DNA from: Candidatus Hestiella acidicharens
Lineage (GTDB): Archaea > Thermoproteota > Thermoprotei_A > Sulfolobales > Acidilobaceae
Direction of reading: 5' to 3'
DNA: 7,999 nucleotides
NCBI GenBank assembly: GCA_015523575.1
Contig: WAJZ01000148.1
Location: 1-7,999 of the forward strand
Below the pieces are notes generated by a model. The model was not told the DNA's origin and did not search any database. It saw only the letters and a list, made by a program, of their open reading frames with translations. The position numbers and the translations under genes were made by a program. The number at the start of each line of letters is the position of its first letter. Positions within the stretch are counted from its first letter, which is position 1. Below are positions 1 to 7,100 of this stretch, piece after piece.

Positions 1-530
1 ATCCTCTTCAGGTGGTTCATGCTCTGCGTGTAACCTTTTTCGCTAACTTCCCCGCTGAAGTAGAGTATATCTATGTTAGCTATTGCCCTTGCAACCCTTA
101 TCTCATCAACTTCTATTTCGCTTATCCTTCCATTTATTATCCTCTTCACTTCCTCGGCCTTTATCCTTAGTGCCTTTATCTCCTCATCGAGCCTTCTCTT
201 CATTGGCTCAATAACGCTACTTGGAAGCTCGTTTTGGCCAGAAATCGTGTCCAAGGCCTTTCTCCTCTTGTATGCCCTGTCAAGGTTTTCTATTAACCTG
301 CTGGCTTCAAATTTCCACAAAGGAACCACAACTACTTTTCCGTCGCTTATTTTTAGCCTTTCGCCATCTATTGACTCTAGGCCCCTGTCAGCTATCTTTA
401 TAGAGATGTTTTCTACCCTCCCATCAACAGAGCTTGATATGCTTATTACCGTTCCAATGTTCCTGCCATATTCATCTTGCACATCATACCCAGTGAACCT
501 CGATATCTCGTCGATTTTCAAGTAAACCAT
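1..530 (-). CDS. cdvA: Cell division protein CdvA, 3' end cut off by the window
   Basis: Reading the minus strand from an ATG at 530-528 gives 176 residues with no stop before the window edge. In crenarchaea CdvA is the membrane-associated scaffold that recruits ESCRT-III (CdvB) to the division site. Seen here: an N-terminal beta-rich PRC-barrel-like domain (about residues 1-72, with YDVQDEYGRNIGTV and a VVVVPLWKFEA exit), then a long charged helical coiled-coil region (about 73-176, with AYKRRKAL, EPMKRRLDEEIKAL and IKAEEVKRI). This is the CdvA layout. Family members are roughly 230-240 residues, so about 60 residues, including the C-terminal ESCRT-III-binding segment, lie outside the window. 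The start is firm: an in-frame TAG lies directly before the ATG, and a Shine-Dalgarno AGGTG sits 6 bases upstream. It is divergent from an ESCRT-III gene rather than directly upstream of one. Identity rests on architecture and remembered family sequence, without an alignment. Confidence 0.88.
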   Translation of the reverse strand, partial: MVYLKIDEISRFTGYDVQDEYGRNIGTVISISSSVDGRVENISIKIADRGLESIDGERLKISDGKVVVVPLWKFEASRLIENLDRAYKRRKALDTISGQNELPSSVIEPMKRRLDEEIKALRIKAEEVKRIINGRISEIEVDEIRVARAIANIDILYFSGEVSEKGYTQSMNHLKR

Positions 531-536
531 CTAAGA

Positions 537-569
537 CACCTGTCATTTATTTAATGTAGAAAATATATA
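537..569 (-). promoter_or_regulatory. cdvA promoter and ribosome binding site
   Basis: On the minus strand a TATATA core lies at 569-564, about 36 bases before the cdvA ATG, so transcription would begin near 541 and leave a leader of roughly 10 bases. That leader would hold AGGTG (541-537), a Shine-Dalgarno match 6 bases from the ATG. cdvA therefore looks leadered, whereas the divergent gene looks leaderless. The start site is inferred from spacing only. Confidence 0.5.
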
Positions 570-575
570 ACGTGA

Positions 576-594
576 AACCCCTATTTATTGGGTT
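576..594. promoter_or_regulatory. Small palindrome between divergent cdvA and ESCRT-III promoters
   Basis: AACCC (576-580) and GGGTT (590-594) form perfect 5-base inverted arms around a 9-base AT-rich centre. The element lies almost midway between the cdvA TATA box (564-569) and the TATA-like box of the rightward gene (about 614-621). It is well placed to be an operator controlling both genes, but a 5-base palindrome can arise by chance and no repressor is identified. Confidence 0.25.
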
Positions 595-613
595 ATTCCC
601 CTTATTAGCAGTC

Positions 614-621
614 TTTTATTA
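614..621 (+). promoter_or_regulatory. TATA-like box of the ESCRT-III gene
   Basis: TTTTATTA-type sequence centred near 617 lies about 26 bases before the TTG at 643. That is the spacing at which a crenarchaeal transcript would begin at the start codon itself. No Shine-Dalgarno sequence precedes the TTG, consistent with a leaderless mRNA. Confidence 0.45.
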
Positions 622-642
622 GTATTCATTGGTGATGCATAC

Positions 643-1317
643 TTGAGTGGTCTAAACGATTGGAATAAGAGATGGTATGAGCAGAAGAAAGATACAATAG
701 GTCAGAAAATTATGAATACAATAAGGCCTCCCCCTCCATTAAAGAACCAGATAACATCTGCTATATATAAGATAGCAATGCAGATAAGTAAGCTTGATTA
801 CAACCTGAGCAAGCTGGAGGCCTATGATAAGCAACTATTTGAAAAAACAGTAAACTCCATAGTTGAGGGGGACAAAAGCAAGGCAGGCATGTATGCTAAC
901 GAAGTGGCTGAAGTAAGGAAAATGGCAAAGGTCTTGCTAACAGTTAGGTTTGCGCTAGAGAGGGTTAAGCTTAGGCTAGACACCACGCTAATATTTGGAG
1001 ATGTTAATGCTGACCTCGCGCCTGCAATAGTTGCATTAAAGAACGTGGCCGGATACCTAAAGGGAATGATGCCAGACGTCTTTACTGAGTTGATTGGAGT
1101 GGATGAAGAGCTACAGATGGCTATGATGCAATACAGTTCAGGAAACGTTCCAATATTAGAGAACGAATACGTCACGGAAGAGGCCAGGAAGATATTAAAG
1201 GATGCCAGCTTGGTGGCTGAGCAGAGGATGAAACAAGAATTCCCAGAAATACCGTCAATTGAAGGCATACCTTCCTCCTCTACCACTAGCACCACGGCGT
1301 CTGAAGTAGGCAAGTAA
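643..1317 (+). CDS. ESCRT-III-like cell division protein, CdvB1/CdvB2-type paralog (Snf7 family)
   Basis: This 224-residue protein has the ESCRT-III/Snf7 fold signature: a basic N-terminus (residues 1-34, with a run of four prolines at 29-32), a long helical hairpin (about 35-115, ITSAIYKIAMQISKLDYNLSKLE and later YANEVAEVRKMAK), further helices to about 197, and an acidic C-terminal part. ESCRT-III proteins polymerise on membrane and drive constriction in division and vesicle release; CdvC (Vps4-like ATPase) remodels them. FPEIPSIEGIP (residues 200-210) resembles the proline-rich MIM2 motif that binds the CdvC MIT domain. A Ser/Thr-rich tail follows and there is no room for the winged-helix domain that classical CdvB uses to bind CdvA, so I assign it to the CdvB1/B2 paralogs. 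The start is TTG 643, supported by the TATA spacing; the ATG at 635 is out of frame and stops after three codons. It is transcribed divergently from cdvA. Confidence 0.88.
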   Translation: MSGLNDWNKRWYEQKKDTIGQKIMNTIRPPPPLKNQITSAIYKIAMQISKLDYNLSKLEAYDKQLFEKTVNSIVEGDKSKAGMYANEVAEVRKMAKVLLTVRFALERVKLRLDTTLIFGDVNADLAPAIVALKNVAGYLKGMMPDVFTELIGVDEELQMAMMQYSSGNVPILENEYVTEEARKILKDASLVAEQRMKQEFPEIPSIEGIPSSSTTSTTASEVGK

Positions 1318-1340
1318 AGCAACGAAGCGCCCGGAAATAA

Positions 1341-1356
1341 ATATATCATTTTTTAA
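1341..1356 (+). promoter_or_regulatory. Promoter of the TrmB-like regulator, overlapping a possible T-rich terminator of the ESCRT-III gene
   Basis: Two TATA-like stretches lie in the 52-base gap. ATATAT at 1341-1346 is 26 bases before TTG 1370, and TTTTTTAA at about 1349-1356 is close to 29 bases before the in-frame TTG 1382. Each would suit a leaderless start at its TTG, so the sequence does not settle which start is used. The run of six T at 1349-1354 could also end transcription of the upstream gene, as oligo-T tracts do in archaea. Confidence 0.4.
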
Positions 1357-1369
1357 GCCTAATTTTATT

Positions 1370-2113
1370 TTGGGGAATAGGTTGTCCAACAAGGAGGAAA
1401 TTATCGAGAGGCTCAGGAAAAGCCTTGACTTAACTTTATATGAAGCGAAGCTCTACATGGCATTGCTTGAAAATGCTAAGGATCCAAAGGAGGCTAGCGC
1501 AAAGAGCGGTGTTCCTCTGCCAAGGATTTATGATATCATAAAGGTATTGGAGAGAAAGGGCATGGCTGTTTCTGATCCTGATGGATGGTACAGGGCCGTG
1601 CATCCTAGGGGTGTTGCCATTTCTGCAATAGCTAAAATGGAAGAGGAATCGAAGAGAAAGGCTAGGGAAATATTGGAAGTTGCAGATAGCCTTGAAAGCT
1701 TCGCTAGCATGGAGAGAGGGAAGGGAGTTATCCTGATTAAGGGATATTATAACCTGGTTTCACTTGCCGTCGAGATAATGAAAGAGGAAGATATTGTCTA
1801 TATAACCGCGCCAAATATCCTATCTAATTGGGAAGAAGTATTAAAGCCTCTTGTAAAATCGATAGTCCCCCTTGTAAACGATTTGAGGGTTATCGTGGAA
1901 GAGGTAAATGGGTTAAATGAAAAGCTAATAGAGGAAGGAAAGGAGATTGGGATAAGCATAAGGCGATACAAGCCGTTAGTGCTTGATATGATATCATCAA
2001 GTTCCGCATACATAGTGGTTATGAGGAATAGGGAAGGTATAGTTGGTATATTGCAGGAAGATGAAGTTGAATCGAGGGGCGTCTTTGACAGGATAGGGCT
2101 GATGTGGTCTTGA
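1370..2113 (+). CDS. TrmB-family winged-helix transcriptional regulator
   Basis: The 247-residue product begins with a TrmB-type winged helix-turn-helix (about 15-80): LTLYEAKLYMALL is the typical first helix, then EASAKSGVPLPRIYDIIKVLERKGMAV supplies helix-turn-helix and wing, ending at YRAVHP. A charged helix (85-113) would form the dimer coiled coil. Residues 118-241 form an alpha/beta regulatory domain (GVILIKGYYNLVSLAVEIM, then YITAP, then SSSAYIVVM). The family binds DNA and responds to a small ligand, classically a sugar in Thermococcales. At 247 residues it is shorter than classical TrmB (about 340), so sugar sensing cannot be assumed. Start TTG 1370 is used; TTG 1382, four codons later, is equally plausible. 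It lies upstream of, and in the same direction as, an amidohydrolase gene, but the 323-base gap with a separate promoter argues against one operon. Local control of that gene or of itself is inference. Confidence 0.85.
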   Translation: MGNRLSNKEEIIERLRKSLDLTLYEAKLYMALLENAKDPKEASAKSGVPLPRIYDIIKVLERKGMAVSDPDGWYRAVHPRGVAISAIAKMEEESKRKAREILEVADSLESFASMERGKGVILIKGYYNLVSLAVEIMKEEDIVYITAPNILSNWEEVLKPLVKSIVPLVNDLRVIVEEVNGLNEKLIEEGKEIGISIRRYKPLVLDMISSSSAYIVVMRNREGIVGILQEDEVESRGVFDRIGLMWS

Positions 2114-2274
2114 AGCAGCATATGCATATAAGTAACTTAATAGGAGTATAAAACAGAAATATAATATTAAGCCAATATAAATTAATGGACTATGGGAACA
2201 ATGCTCCCAGCCCCATGAAAAATAGCATAGATGGGACCCGTTTCATTAGCCTCAAATGCTATCCATGATAGGTT

Positions 2275-2317
2275 AATATTGGATAAGGCAGAACTCCTTA
2301 GGCGTGGCCATGAGCTT
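2275..2317 (+). repeat. Upstream copy of the amidohydrolase start-region repeat
   Basis: This segment aligns with 2411-2451. Shared blocks occur in the same order: AATATT, TAAG, CAGAAC, and an exact 11-mer TTAGGCGTGGC (2298-2308), followed by similar bases. It reproduces the relative positions of the TATA-side sequence and of the GTG used to start the amidohydrolase. The GTG here (2304) opens only a 16-codon frame ending at 2352-2354, so this copy is not a gene. CCTTAGGC (2296-2303) also pairs with GCCTAGGG (2335-2342) as an imperfect inverted repeat. Confidence 0.6.
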
Positions 2318-2390
2318 ATATAATTGGAATGAATGCCTAGGGAGAAACGCATAACCAACATTTCCTTCTCCATTTTTAGCCAATGGCTCA

Positions 2391-2420
2391 TAGGAATGTT
2401 GTAAAAATATAATATTCCTA
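2391..2420 (+). promoter_or_regulatory. Amidohydrolase TATA region with flanking inverted repeat
   Basis: An AT-rich TATA region (AAATATAATATT, 2405-2416) is centred about 26 bases before GTG 2437, fitting a leaderless start. Perfect 7-base inverted arms, TAGGAAT (2391-2397) and ATTCCTA (2414-2420), lie on either side with centres 23 bases apart, about two helical turns. A dimeric protein bound there would cover the promoter, so this is a good operator candidate. The TrmB-like protein encoded just upstream is the obvious but untested binder. Confidence 0.45.
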
Positions 2421-2451
2421 AGACAGAACGTTAGGCGTGGCTAAAATGCTT
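2411..2451 (+). repeat. Downstream copy of the start-region repeat
   Basis: This copy spans the end of the amidohydrolase TATA region, the intervening CAGAAC block, the exact 11-mer TTAGGCGTGGC (2431-2441) and the first codons of the gene, including GTG 2437. It matches 2275-2317 with a one-base and a two-base gap. Because it runs into the coding sequence, it suggests duplication of a promoter-plus-start segment, not two independent protein-binding sites. Confidence 0.6.
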
Positions 2452-3705
2452 GCATTAGAAAATGCGAGGATCCTTGATCCTGAAAGGGGGTATATAGAAG
2501 AGAGGGGTGTTTTATTAATAGAAGGTGGGTATATTAAGGATTTTGGAAGCCCTGGTAGCGTCGTTGTTCCAGATGGCTACAAGGTTATTGATTGCAAGGG
2601 TATGGTGTTGATGCCTGGGCTGATAGATGCTCACCTCCACGTCTTGGGGATGAGGTCTGGGAAAATAGAGGAGGAGCTGACAACCCCAATAGGGGTTTTC
2701 TTTGCAAGGGCAGTGAATGACCTTGGGGCATTAATAGACGCTGGCTTTACTAGCGTTGTAGACGCTGGGGGGATAATAGCGCTCCACCTAAAGCAAGCAG
2801 TAAATGAAGGGGAGGTTAGGGGTCCAAGGGTCTTCTCAGCAGGGTTACCGCTTTCGCAAACGTTTGGCCACGGAGACACTCATTACCTTCCTTTAGAGTG
2901 GGTAGACTATAGGAAAACGAAGAAGATAGTGCCATTCTCTTCCCTCATATGCGATGGGGAAGATGACTGCAGGAGGGCTGCAAGGTACTCCCTAAGGGAA
3001 GGGGGAGACTTCATAAAGGTTATGGCCTCTGGTGGGGTATTGTCTCAGAGGGACAGGCCTGAGAACAGGGGGTTTACGTTAAAGGAGCTGAAGGCTATAG
3101 TAGATGAGGCTTCTGCTTCAGGAACGTTCGTGCACGCACACGCTGAGGGGAAGGTGGGCATAGTTAATTCTGCAGAGGCTGGGGTGAAGGTAATAGCACA
3201 TGCAGTCTATGCGGATGAGGAAGCTGCAGAAAAGGTTAAGGAAAAGGGATCGCTAGTAGTTCCAACGCTATCGATTGTACAAAGGATAATAGAGGATGGA
3301 GAAAAACTTGGAATACCGGATTATGGCCTTAAAAAAGCCTCAGAAGTATATGAAAGGCACATAGAAGCAATTAAAACAATCCATAGAATTGGTATTAATA
3401 TTGCTACCGGAAGCGATTTTGACGGAGGAATAGGAAAGATGGGCAACAACGCCCTGGAACTAAAGTTGCTTGTAGAGAAGGTTGGACTAACTCCAAAGGA
3501 TGCCATAAAGGCTGCCACGATTAACGCTTCTAAAGCCACGGGACAGGAACTTGGCAGAATTGAAAGGGGACTTCCTGCAGACCTTATCCTTGTTGAAGGC
3601 AATCCACTAGAAAGTGTAGGGTTACTATTAGATAACAAAAACATAAAGTTAGTCATAAAAGGAGGTGATATTGTAAAAAATATTATTGGACTTCCTCCAA
3701 CTTAA
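2437..3705 (+). CDS. Metal-dependent amidohydrolase, prolidase/imidazolonepropionase-like (COG1228 type)
   Basis: The 422-residue protein has the full amidohydrolase layout: an N-terminal beta segment (1-60), a TIM-barrel metal site, and a C-terminal beta segment closing with a typical RGLPADLILVEGNPLE. Expected metal ligands are all visible: H66 and H68 in DAHLH, K194 (probably carbamylated) in DFIKVMASGG, H235 in HAHAEG, H255 in IAHAVYAD, and D327 in ATGSDFDGG. A lysine after the barrel's fourth strand fits the binuclear subgroup that includes Xaa-Pro and Xaa-Arg dipeptidases and related hydrolases. Peptide or amide hydrolysis in the cytoplasm is likely, since no signal peptide is seen. The exact substrate cannot be read from the sequence, and an imidazolonepropionase label would be an over-call because no histidine-degradation genes are nearby. 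GTG 2437 is chosen from TATA spacing; ATG 2446 is the alternative. Length is normal and the frame is intact. Confidence 0.87.
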   Translation: MAKMLALENARILDPERGYIEERGVLLIEGGYIKDFGSPGSVVVPDGYKVIDCKGMVLMPGLIDAHLHVLGMRSGKIEEELTTPIGVFFARAVNDLGALIDAGFTSVVDAGGIIALHLKQAVNEGEVRGPRVFSAGLPLSQTFGHGDTHYLPLEWVDYRKTKKIVPFSSLICDGEDDCRRAARYSLREGGDFIKVMASGGVLSQRDRPENRGFTLKELKAIVDEASASGTFVHAHAEGKVGIVNSAEAGVKVIAHAVYADEEAAEKVKEKGSLVVPTLSIVQRIIEDGEKLGIPDYGLKKASEVYERHIEAIKTIHRIGINIATGSDFDGGIGKMGNNALELKLLVEKVGLTPKDAIKAATINASKATGQELGRIERGLPADLILVEGNPLESVGLLLDNKNIKLVIKGGDIVKNIIGLPPT

Positions 3706-3769
3706 TCTTCCAACCTTTTAAAACCTATTCTTAGACCTAGGTCTTTGCCTCAAGGGCGTAGTAGCTTGG

Positions 3770-3918
3770 TTATTCACTACTTTTGAAATAATCTATAGCA
3801 AACGACCTTTTCCTATTTTCATTAGTTCAAGAGTAATAAAAACTGCATCTTCAGGCTTAACCAAACCCTTCACCACTTCCCTAATTATGAATATGCATGT
3901 ATCTGAACCTGATAAGCC
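3770..3918 (-). pseudogene. Decayed C-terminal coding remnant, copy A
   Basis: On the minus strand, an open stretch from 3918 reads protein-like sequence (IREVVKGLVKPEDAVFITLE, then LMKIG) and ends at a TAG (3795-3793). Shifting the frame restores AIDYFKSSE and a stop at 3772-3770. A second copy at 7839-7988 gives LMKMG, then YDYFKSSK, in one continuous frame, so copy A has suffered a frameshift (4 bases shorter between CTAATG and the TTC codon). An exact 14-mer (3780-3793 = 7858-7871) and 11-mer (3815-3825 = 7897-7907) anchor the match. The family is not recognised. The 3' end of a transposon gene such as tnpB is possible but unproven. Confidence 0.35.
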
Positions 3919-4075
3919 TTATTAAAAATTTTCCCTACTAGCCTACCATAAAGAGGTATATCAGAAACCTAAAAGACCTACAAAATAAGGAGTAATTGAC
4001 AACATCCTTGCCACTAAACGGTTCATTATCAGCGAAGTATTAGCCTTAATGCTTAATAACCTTACTCTGTTTAGA

Positions 4076-4103
4076 TTTTTAAAAAATGGGAGGTAAAGGC
4101 GGT
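4076..4103 (+). promoter_or_regulatory. Reverse gyrase promoter
   Basis: TTTTTAAAAAA (4076-4086) is a good TATA box whose centre is about 30 bases before ATG 4110, so transcription would start within a few bases of the ATG. GGAGGT (4089-4094) and GGCGGT (4098-4103) look like Shine-Dalgarno motifs, but both would lie upstream of the inferred transcript start. They could matter only if a more distant promoter is used. Confidence 0.5.
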
Positions 4104-4109
4104 AGATAA

Positions 4110-7100
4110 ATGCCATTAAACCCGATATTTAGACACTTATGTCCAAACTGTGGCATGGAGATAGAAGCTAGTAGGCTCTATAGAGGTCTACCCTGTAGGT
4201 CTTGCCTAGAAGAAGAGATAGAAGACGCCGACCCAGTTACTATAGGGGAGATATTAAAGAAGAAAGGGAAGTTGAAGGGTTACAGGTGGCTCTACATTTT
4301 AGAGAAGTCATATAGGGATTTTAGTGCATTTTTCACGGAAAAGACAGGCTTTACTCTATCTAGCGCACAGAAAAGCTGGGCCAAGAGGCTCCTCTATCCA
4401 GAGAGCTTCTCAATAGTCGCACCAACAGGCGTCGGTAAAACCACCCTGCTAATGGTTTATGCCGCATATAAAGTTTTAAAGAACAGAGGAGAAGAAAAAG
4501 TAATCTACCTTACGCCAACGGAAAACCTTATTTACCAAACAAGTCAAAGGCTTTCAGAATACTTAGGCGAGGGCATTGCATACTACTACTCTTCTATGCC
4601 AAAAGACAAGAAAAATGAGATGATAAATAGGATAGAAGAGGGTAAGTTTACTGTACTTGTAATAACACCAGGGTATCTCATGAGAAGATTTGAGACCTTA
4701 AAGAAATACATACCTTTCGGTCTAATCATAGTTGATGATGTCGACAGCCTATTAAGGAGCAGCAAAAACATAGACAGGGTGCTCATCCTCCTAGGTTTTT
4801 CACAAGAATCTGTAGACATCGCTTATAGGTTAGTCTCAAAAAAGATAGACTATGCTATAGCATTAGCAAACAAGAGGTTTGATAGGAGTAAAGTTATTGG
4901 AGAGGAGATAGCAAACCTTCAGATAAAGCTCCTCACTTCCCAAGCAAATCCTGTCCAAGGTCAGCTTGTCATAGCATCAGCTACGGGTAGGCCTAAAGGA
5001 ATTAAGCACTTAGTCTTTAGGGAGCTCTTGGGCTTTGAAATAGGGGGTGGAACCGATTACCTAAGGAACGTTATTGACACATACATTATAAGCAAAGATG
5101 TTGTAGGTGAGGCAATAGAGGTCATTAAAAAGCTTGGGAGCGGTGGCCTCGTTTATGTTTCACAGAGCTATGGAAAGCCACTAGCTAGGATACTGGTTGA
5201 AAGGCTAAAGGAGAGTGGTATTAATGCGCAATTGGCCATAACGAACTCAAGGAAGGCTGTAGATAAGCTGGAAAGTGGGAAAGTAGAGGTATTGGTAGGG
5301 CTGGCAAGCAGGTATGGCACAATAGTAAGGGGTATAGATTTACCTGAAGTTATAAAGTACGCGGTTTTCATAGGGACCCCTGCAAGGAAGCTTGAACTAC
5401 AGTCTGCCCTCTTATCCCCTCAAAGATTGCTAAGAATAGTCACATATCTAGAGGCTAGGGATAAAAGCTACACCCAGCTGAAAAAGAGCCTTGAAAACCT
5501 TTCATCAAGGTATAGCACCCAATCTCCAATAGTTGTCGCAGCCTTGAAGGGGAGCATAGAGGCGAAAGGTTCGCTTAAAGCTCTCAAAGACCTTATAGAG
5601 TCGAGTGTAAAAAAGGTCTACGATTCTATTATGGATATCATTCCAAGCGATGGAGAAACTGTAAAAATAGGCACAATGATTATAAGGAACGAAGGAGGAA
5701 AGCTTTATCTATACTCCCCAGATGCACCGACCTATCTTCAGGCTAGTGGGAGGACAAGCAGGCTATATTATGGCCACATGACAAAGGGAATTTCTGTGAT
5801 AATAGATAGCATACCGGAGCTCATCGAGTCTATAAAGGAGAGGTTAAAGTGGATGAGCCTGGCAACCTTTTCAGACTTTAGGGAAGTTGATATAGGGGGC
5901 GCTATGAAGGAGGTAATGGAAAGCAGGAAGGTCGATGGAGGGAAGAAGGTAAACATAGTTAGTGAGCTCATAGTTGTCGAGAGCCCTACAAAGGCTAGGA
6001 CTATAGCAAACTTTTGGGGAAGACCTGCCAAGAGAAGGGAGGGTAACCTTAATATCTACGAGACAACGACCTCCGATCCCATTACCAATACAGTTTATCT
6101 ATTAACAATCACGGCTTCAAGAGGACACGTTTACGAGCTGGCCGTTGATGATGCGAACTCGTGCTATGGTATAAAGGCTACGGACCACACAATTAGCCCT
6201 ATTTACACATCAATAAAGAGGTGCCTGAAATGTGGACTTCAATTTACCAACGATGTAGATAAGTGCCCTAGATGCGGTTCTTCTGCTATAATAACATCAG
6301 ACTCCGTTTTAGAGACCATCAAAAAACTTGCCACAGAAGTGGATCAAATAGTCTTGATGACAGATCCTGATAGGGAAGGAGAGAAAATATCATGGGACCT
6401 TTACCTTGCATTGAAGCCTTACAACAAAAACATATCTAGGAGTTCATTCCATGAAGTGACCCTAAGGGCAGTAATGGAGGCCCTCAGGACGAGGGGTGAT
6501 ATAAATAGGAACCTAGTCGATGCCCAGATCTCTAGGAGGATTGACGACAGGTGGATAGGCTTTACTACAAGCCAGTACCTGCAGTTTAAGTATAACAAGC
6601 TATGGCTAGGTGCGGGAAGGGTTCAGACGCCGGTCTTAGGGTGGGTCATTGAGAGGTACAACCTTTACAAGAATGGGCTGGGTTACAAGGTTAGGGTTAG
6701 GCTTCCAGGCGGTACTTATATTTACTACTTTACAAAGGACAAGGAAGAAGCGGAGAAGGCTTCTAAGGAAGAAACCTTGCGCGCAATAACCCTAAATCTA
6801 TGGAAGGAGGAAGTAAACCCGTTACCACCATACACAACAGATGCGATGATATATGATGCAGGGCAGAAGCTGGGTTATAGCGCTGAAGTCACAATGAAGC
6901 TAGCCCAGGATCTATTCTACTCTGGGCTTATAACATATCATAGAACAGATTCAACGAGGATTTCACAAGCTGGTATACAGGTAGCGAAAAGCTACTTAGA
7001 GGCTGCTAACATGGTAAAATATTTTAAGCCTAGAACTTGGGGGAATGAAGGCGCGCACGAAGCTATCAGACCTACTAGACCACTATCGGCAGATGCCTTG

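Larger units (their letters stand above)
2114..2436 (+). other. Gene-poor gap with repeated promoter-like segments
   Basis: No convincing gene lies here. The gap holds an AT-rich TATA-like tract at 2157-2168 (AAATATAATATT) that recurs exactly at 2405-2416, a diverged duplicate of the amidohydrolase start region (2275-2317), short inverted repeats (TGGGA 2193-2197 with TCCCA 2205-2209; CCCAT 2212-2216 with ATGGG 2231-2235; AGCC-AAT-GGCT at 2378-2388), and a 27-codon open frame at 2185-2268 placed 23-26 bases after the first TATA-like tract. A weak match to the minus-strand relic found around reverse gyrase covers about 2190-2255. Composition suggests an old regulatory region with accumulated duplications. 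Confidence 0.55.
3706..4109. other. 404-base gap without an intact gene
   Basis: AT-rich sequence between the amidohydrolase stop and the reverse gyrase start. Both strands are broken by frequent stops. The left half holds a decayed minus-strand coding remnant that recurs beyond reverse gyrase; the last 35 bases hold the reverse gyrase promoter. A short CCTTTTAAAA (from about 3713) may help end amidohydrolase transcription. I see nothing else in about 3920-4070. Confidence 0.6.

Noticed and set aside
73..525. A 150-codon plus-strand open frame rich in Ser, Leu and Ile.
   Set aside because: It lies antisense to cdvA, whose minus-strand product is clearly recognisable with a Shine-Dalgarno-supported start.
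822..1349. A 175-codon minus-strand open frame.
   Set aside because: It runs antisense to the ESCRT-III gene, has low-complexity Ser-rich composition and resembles no family.
2182..2391. A 69-codon minus-strand open frame in the gap before the amidohydrolase.
   Set aside because: No promoter or ribosome binding site is visible for it, it overlaps the direct-repeat and regulatory segments, and the product matches nothing I know; its end overlaps the weak relic copy.
2437..3705. Labelling the amidohydrolase as imidazolonepropionase (hutI).
   Set aside because: The carbamylated-lysine binuclear signature fits the prolidase/dipeptidase-like subgroup, and there are no histidine-degradation genes nearby.
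4086..4109. A 7-codon upstream frame (ATG 4086 to TAA 4107-4109) abutting the reverse gyrase ATG, suggesting translational coupling.
   Set aside because: The TATA box at 4076-4086 overlaps this ATG, so the main transcript should start downstream of it; the frame is probably never translated.
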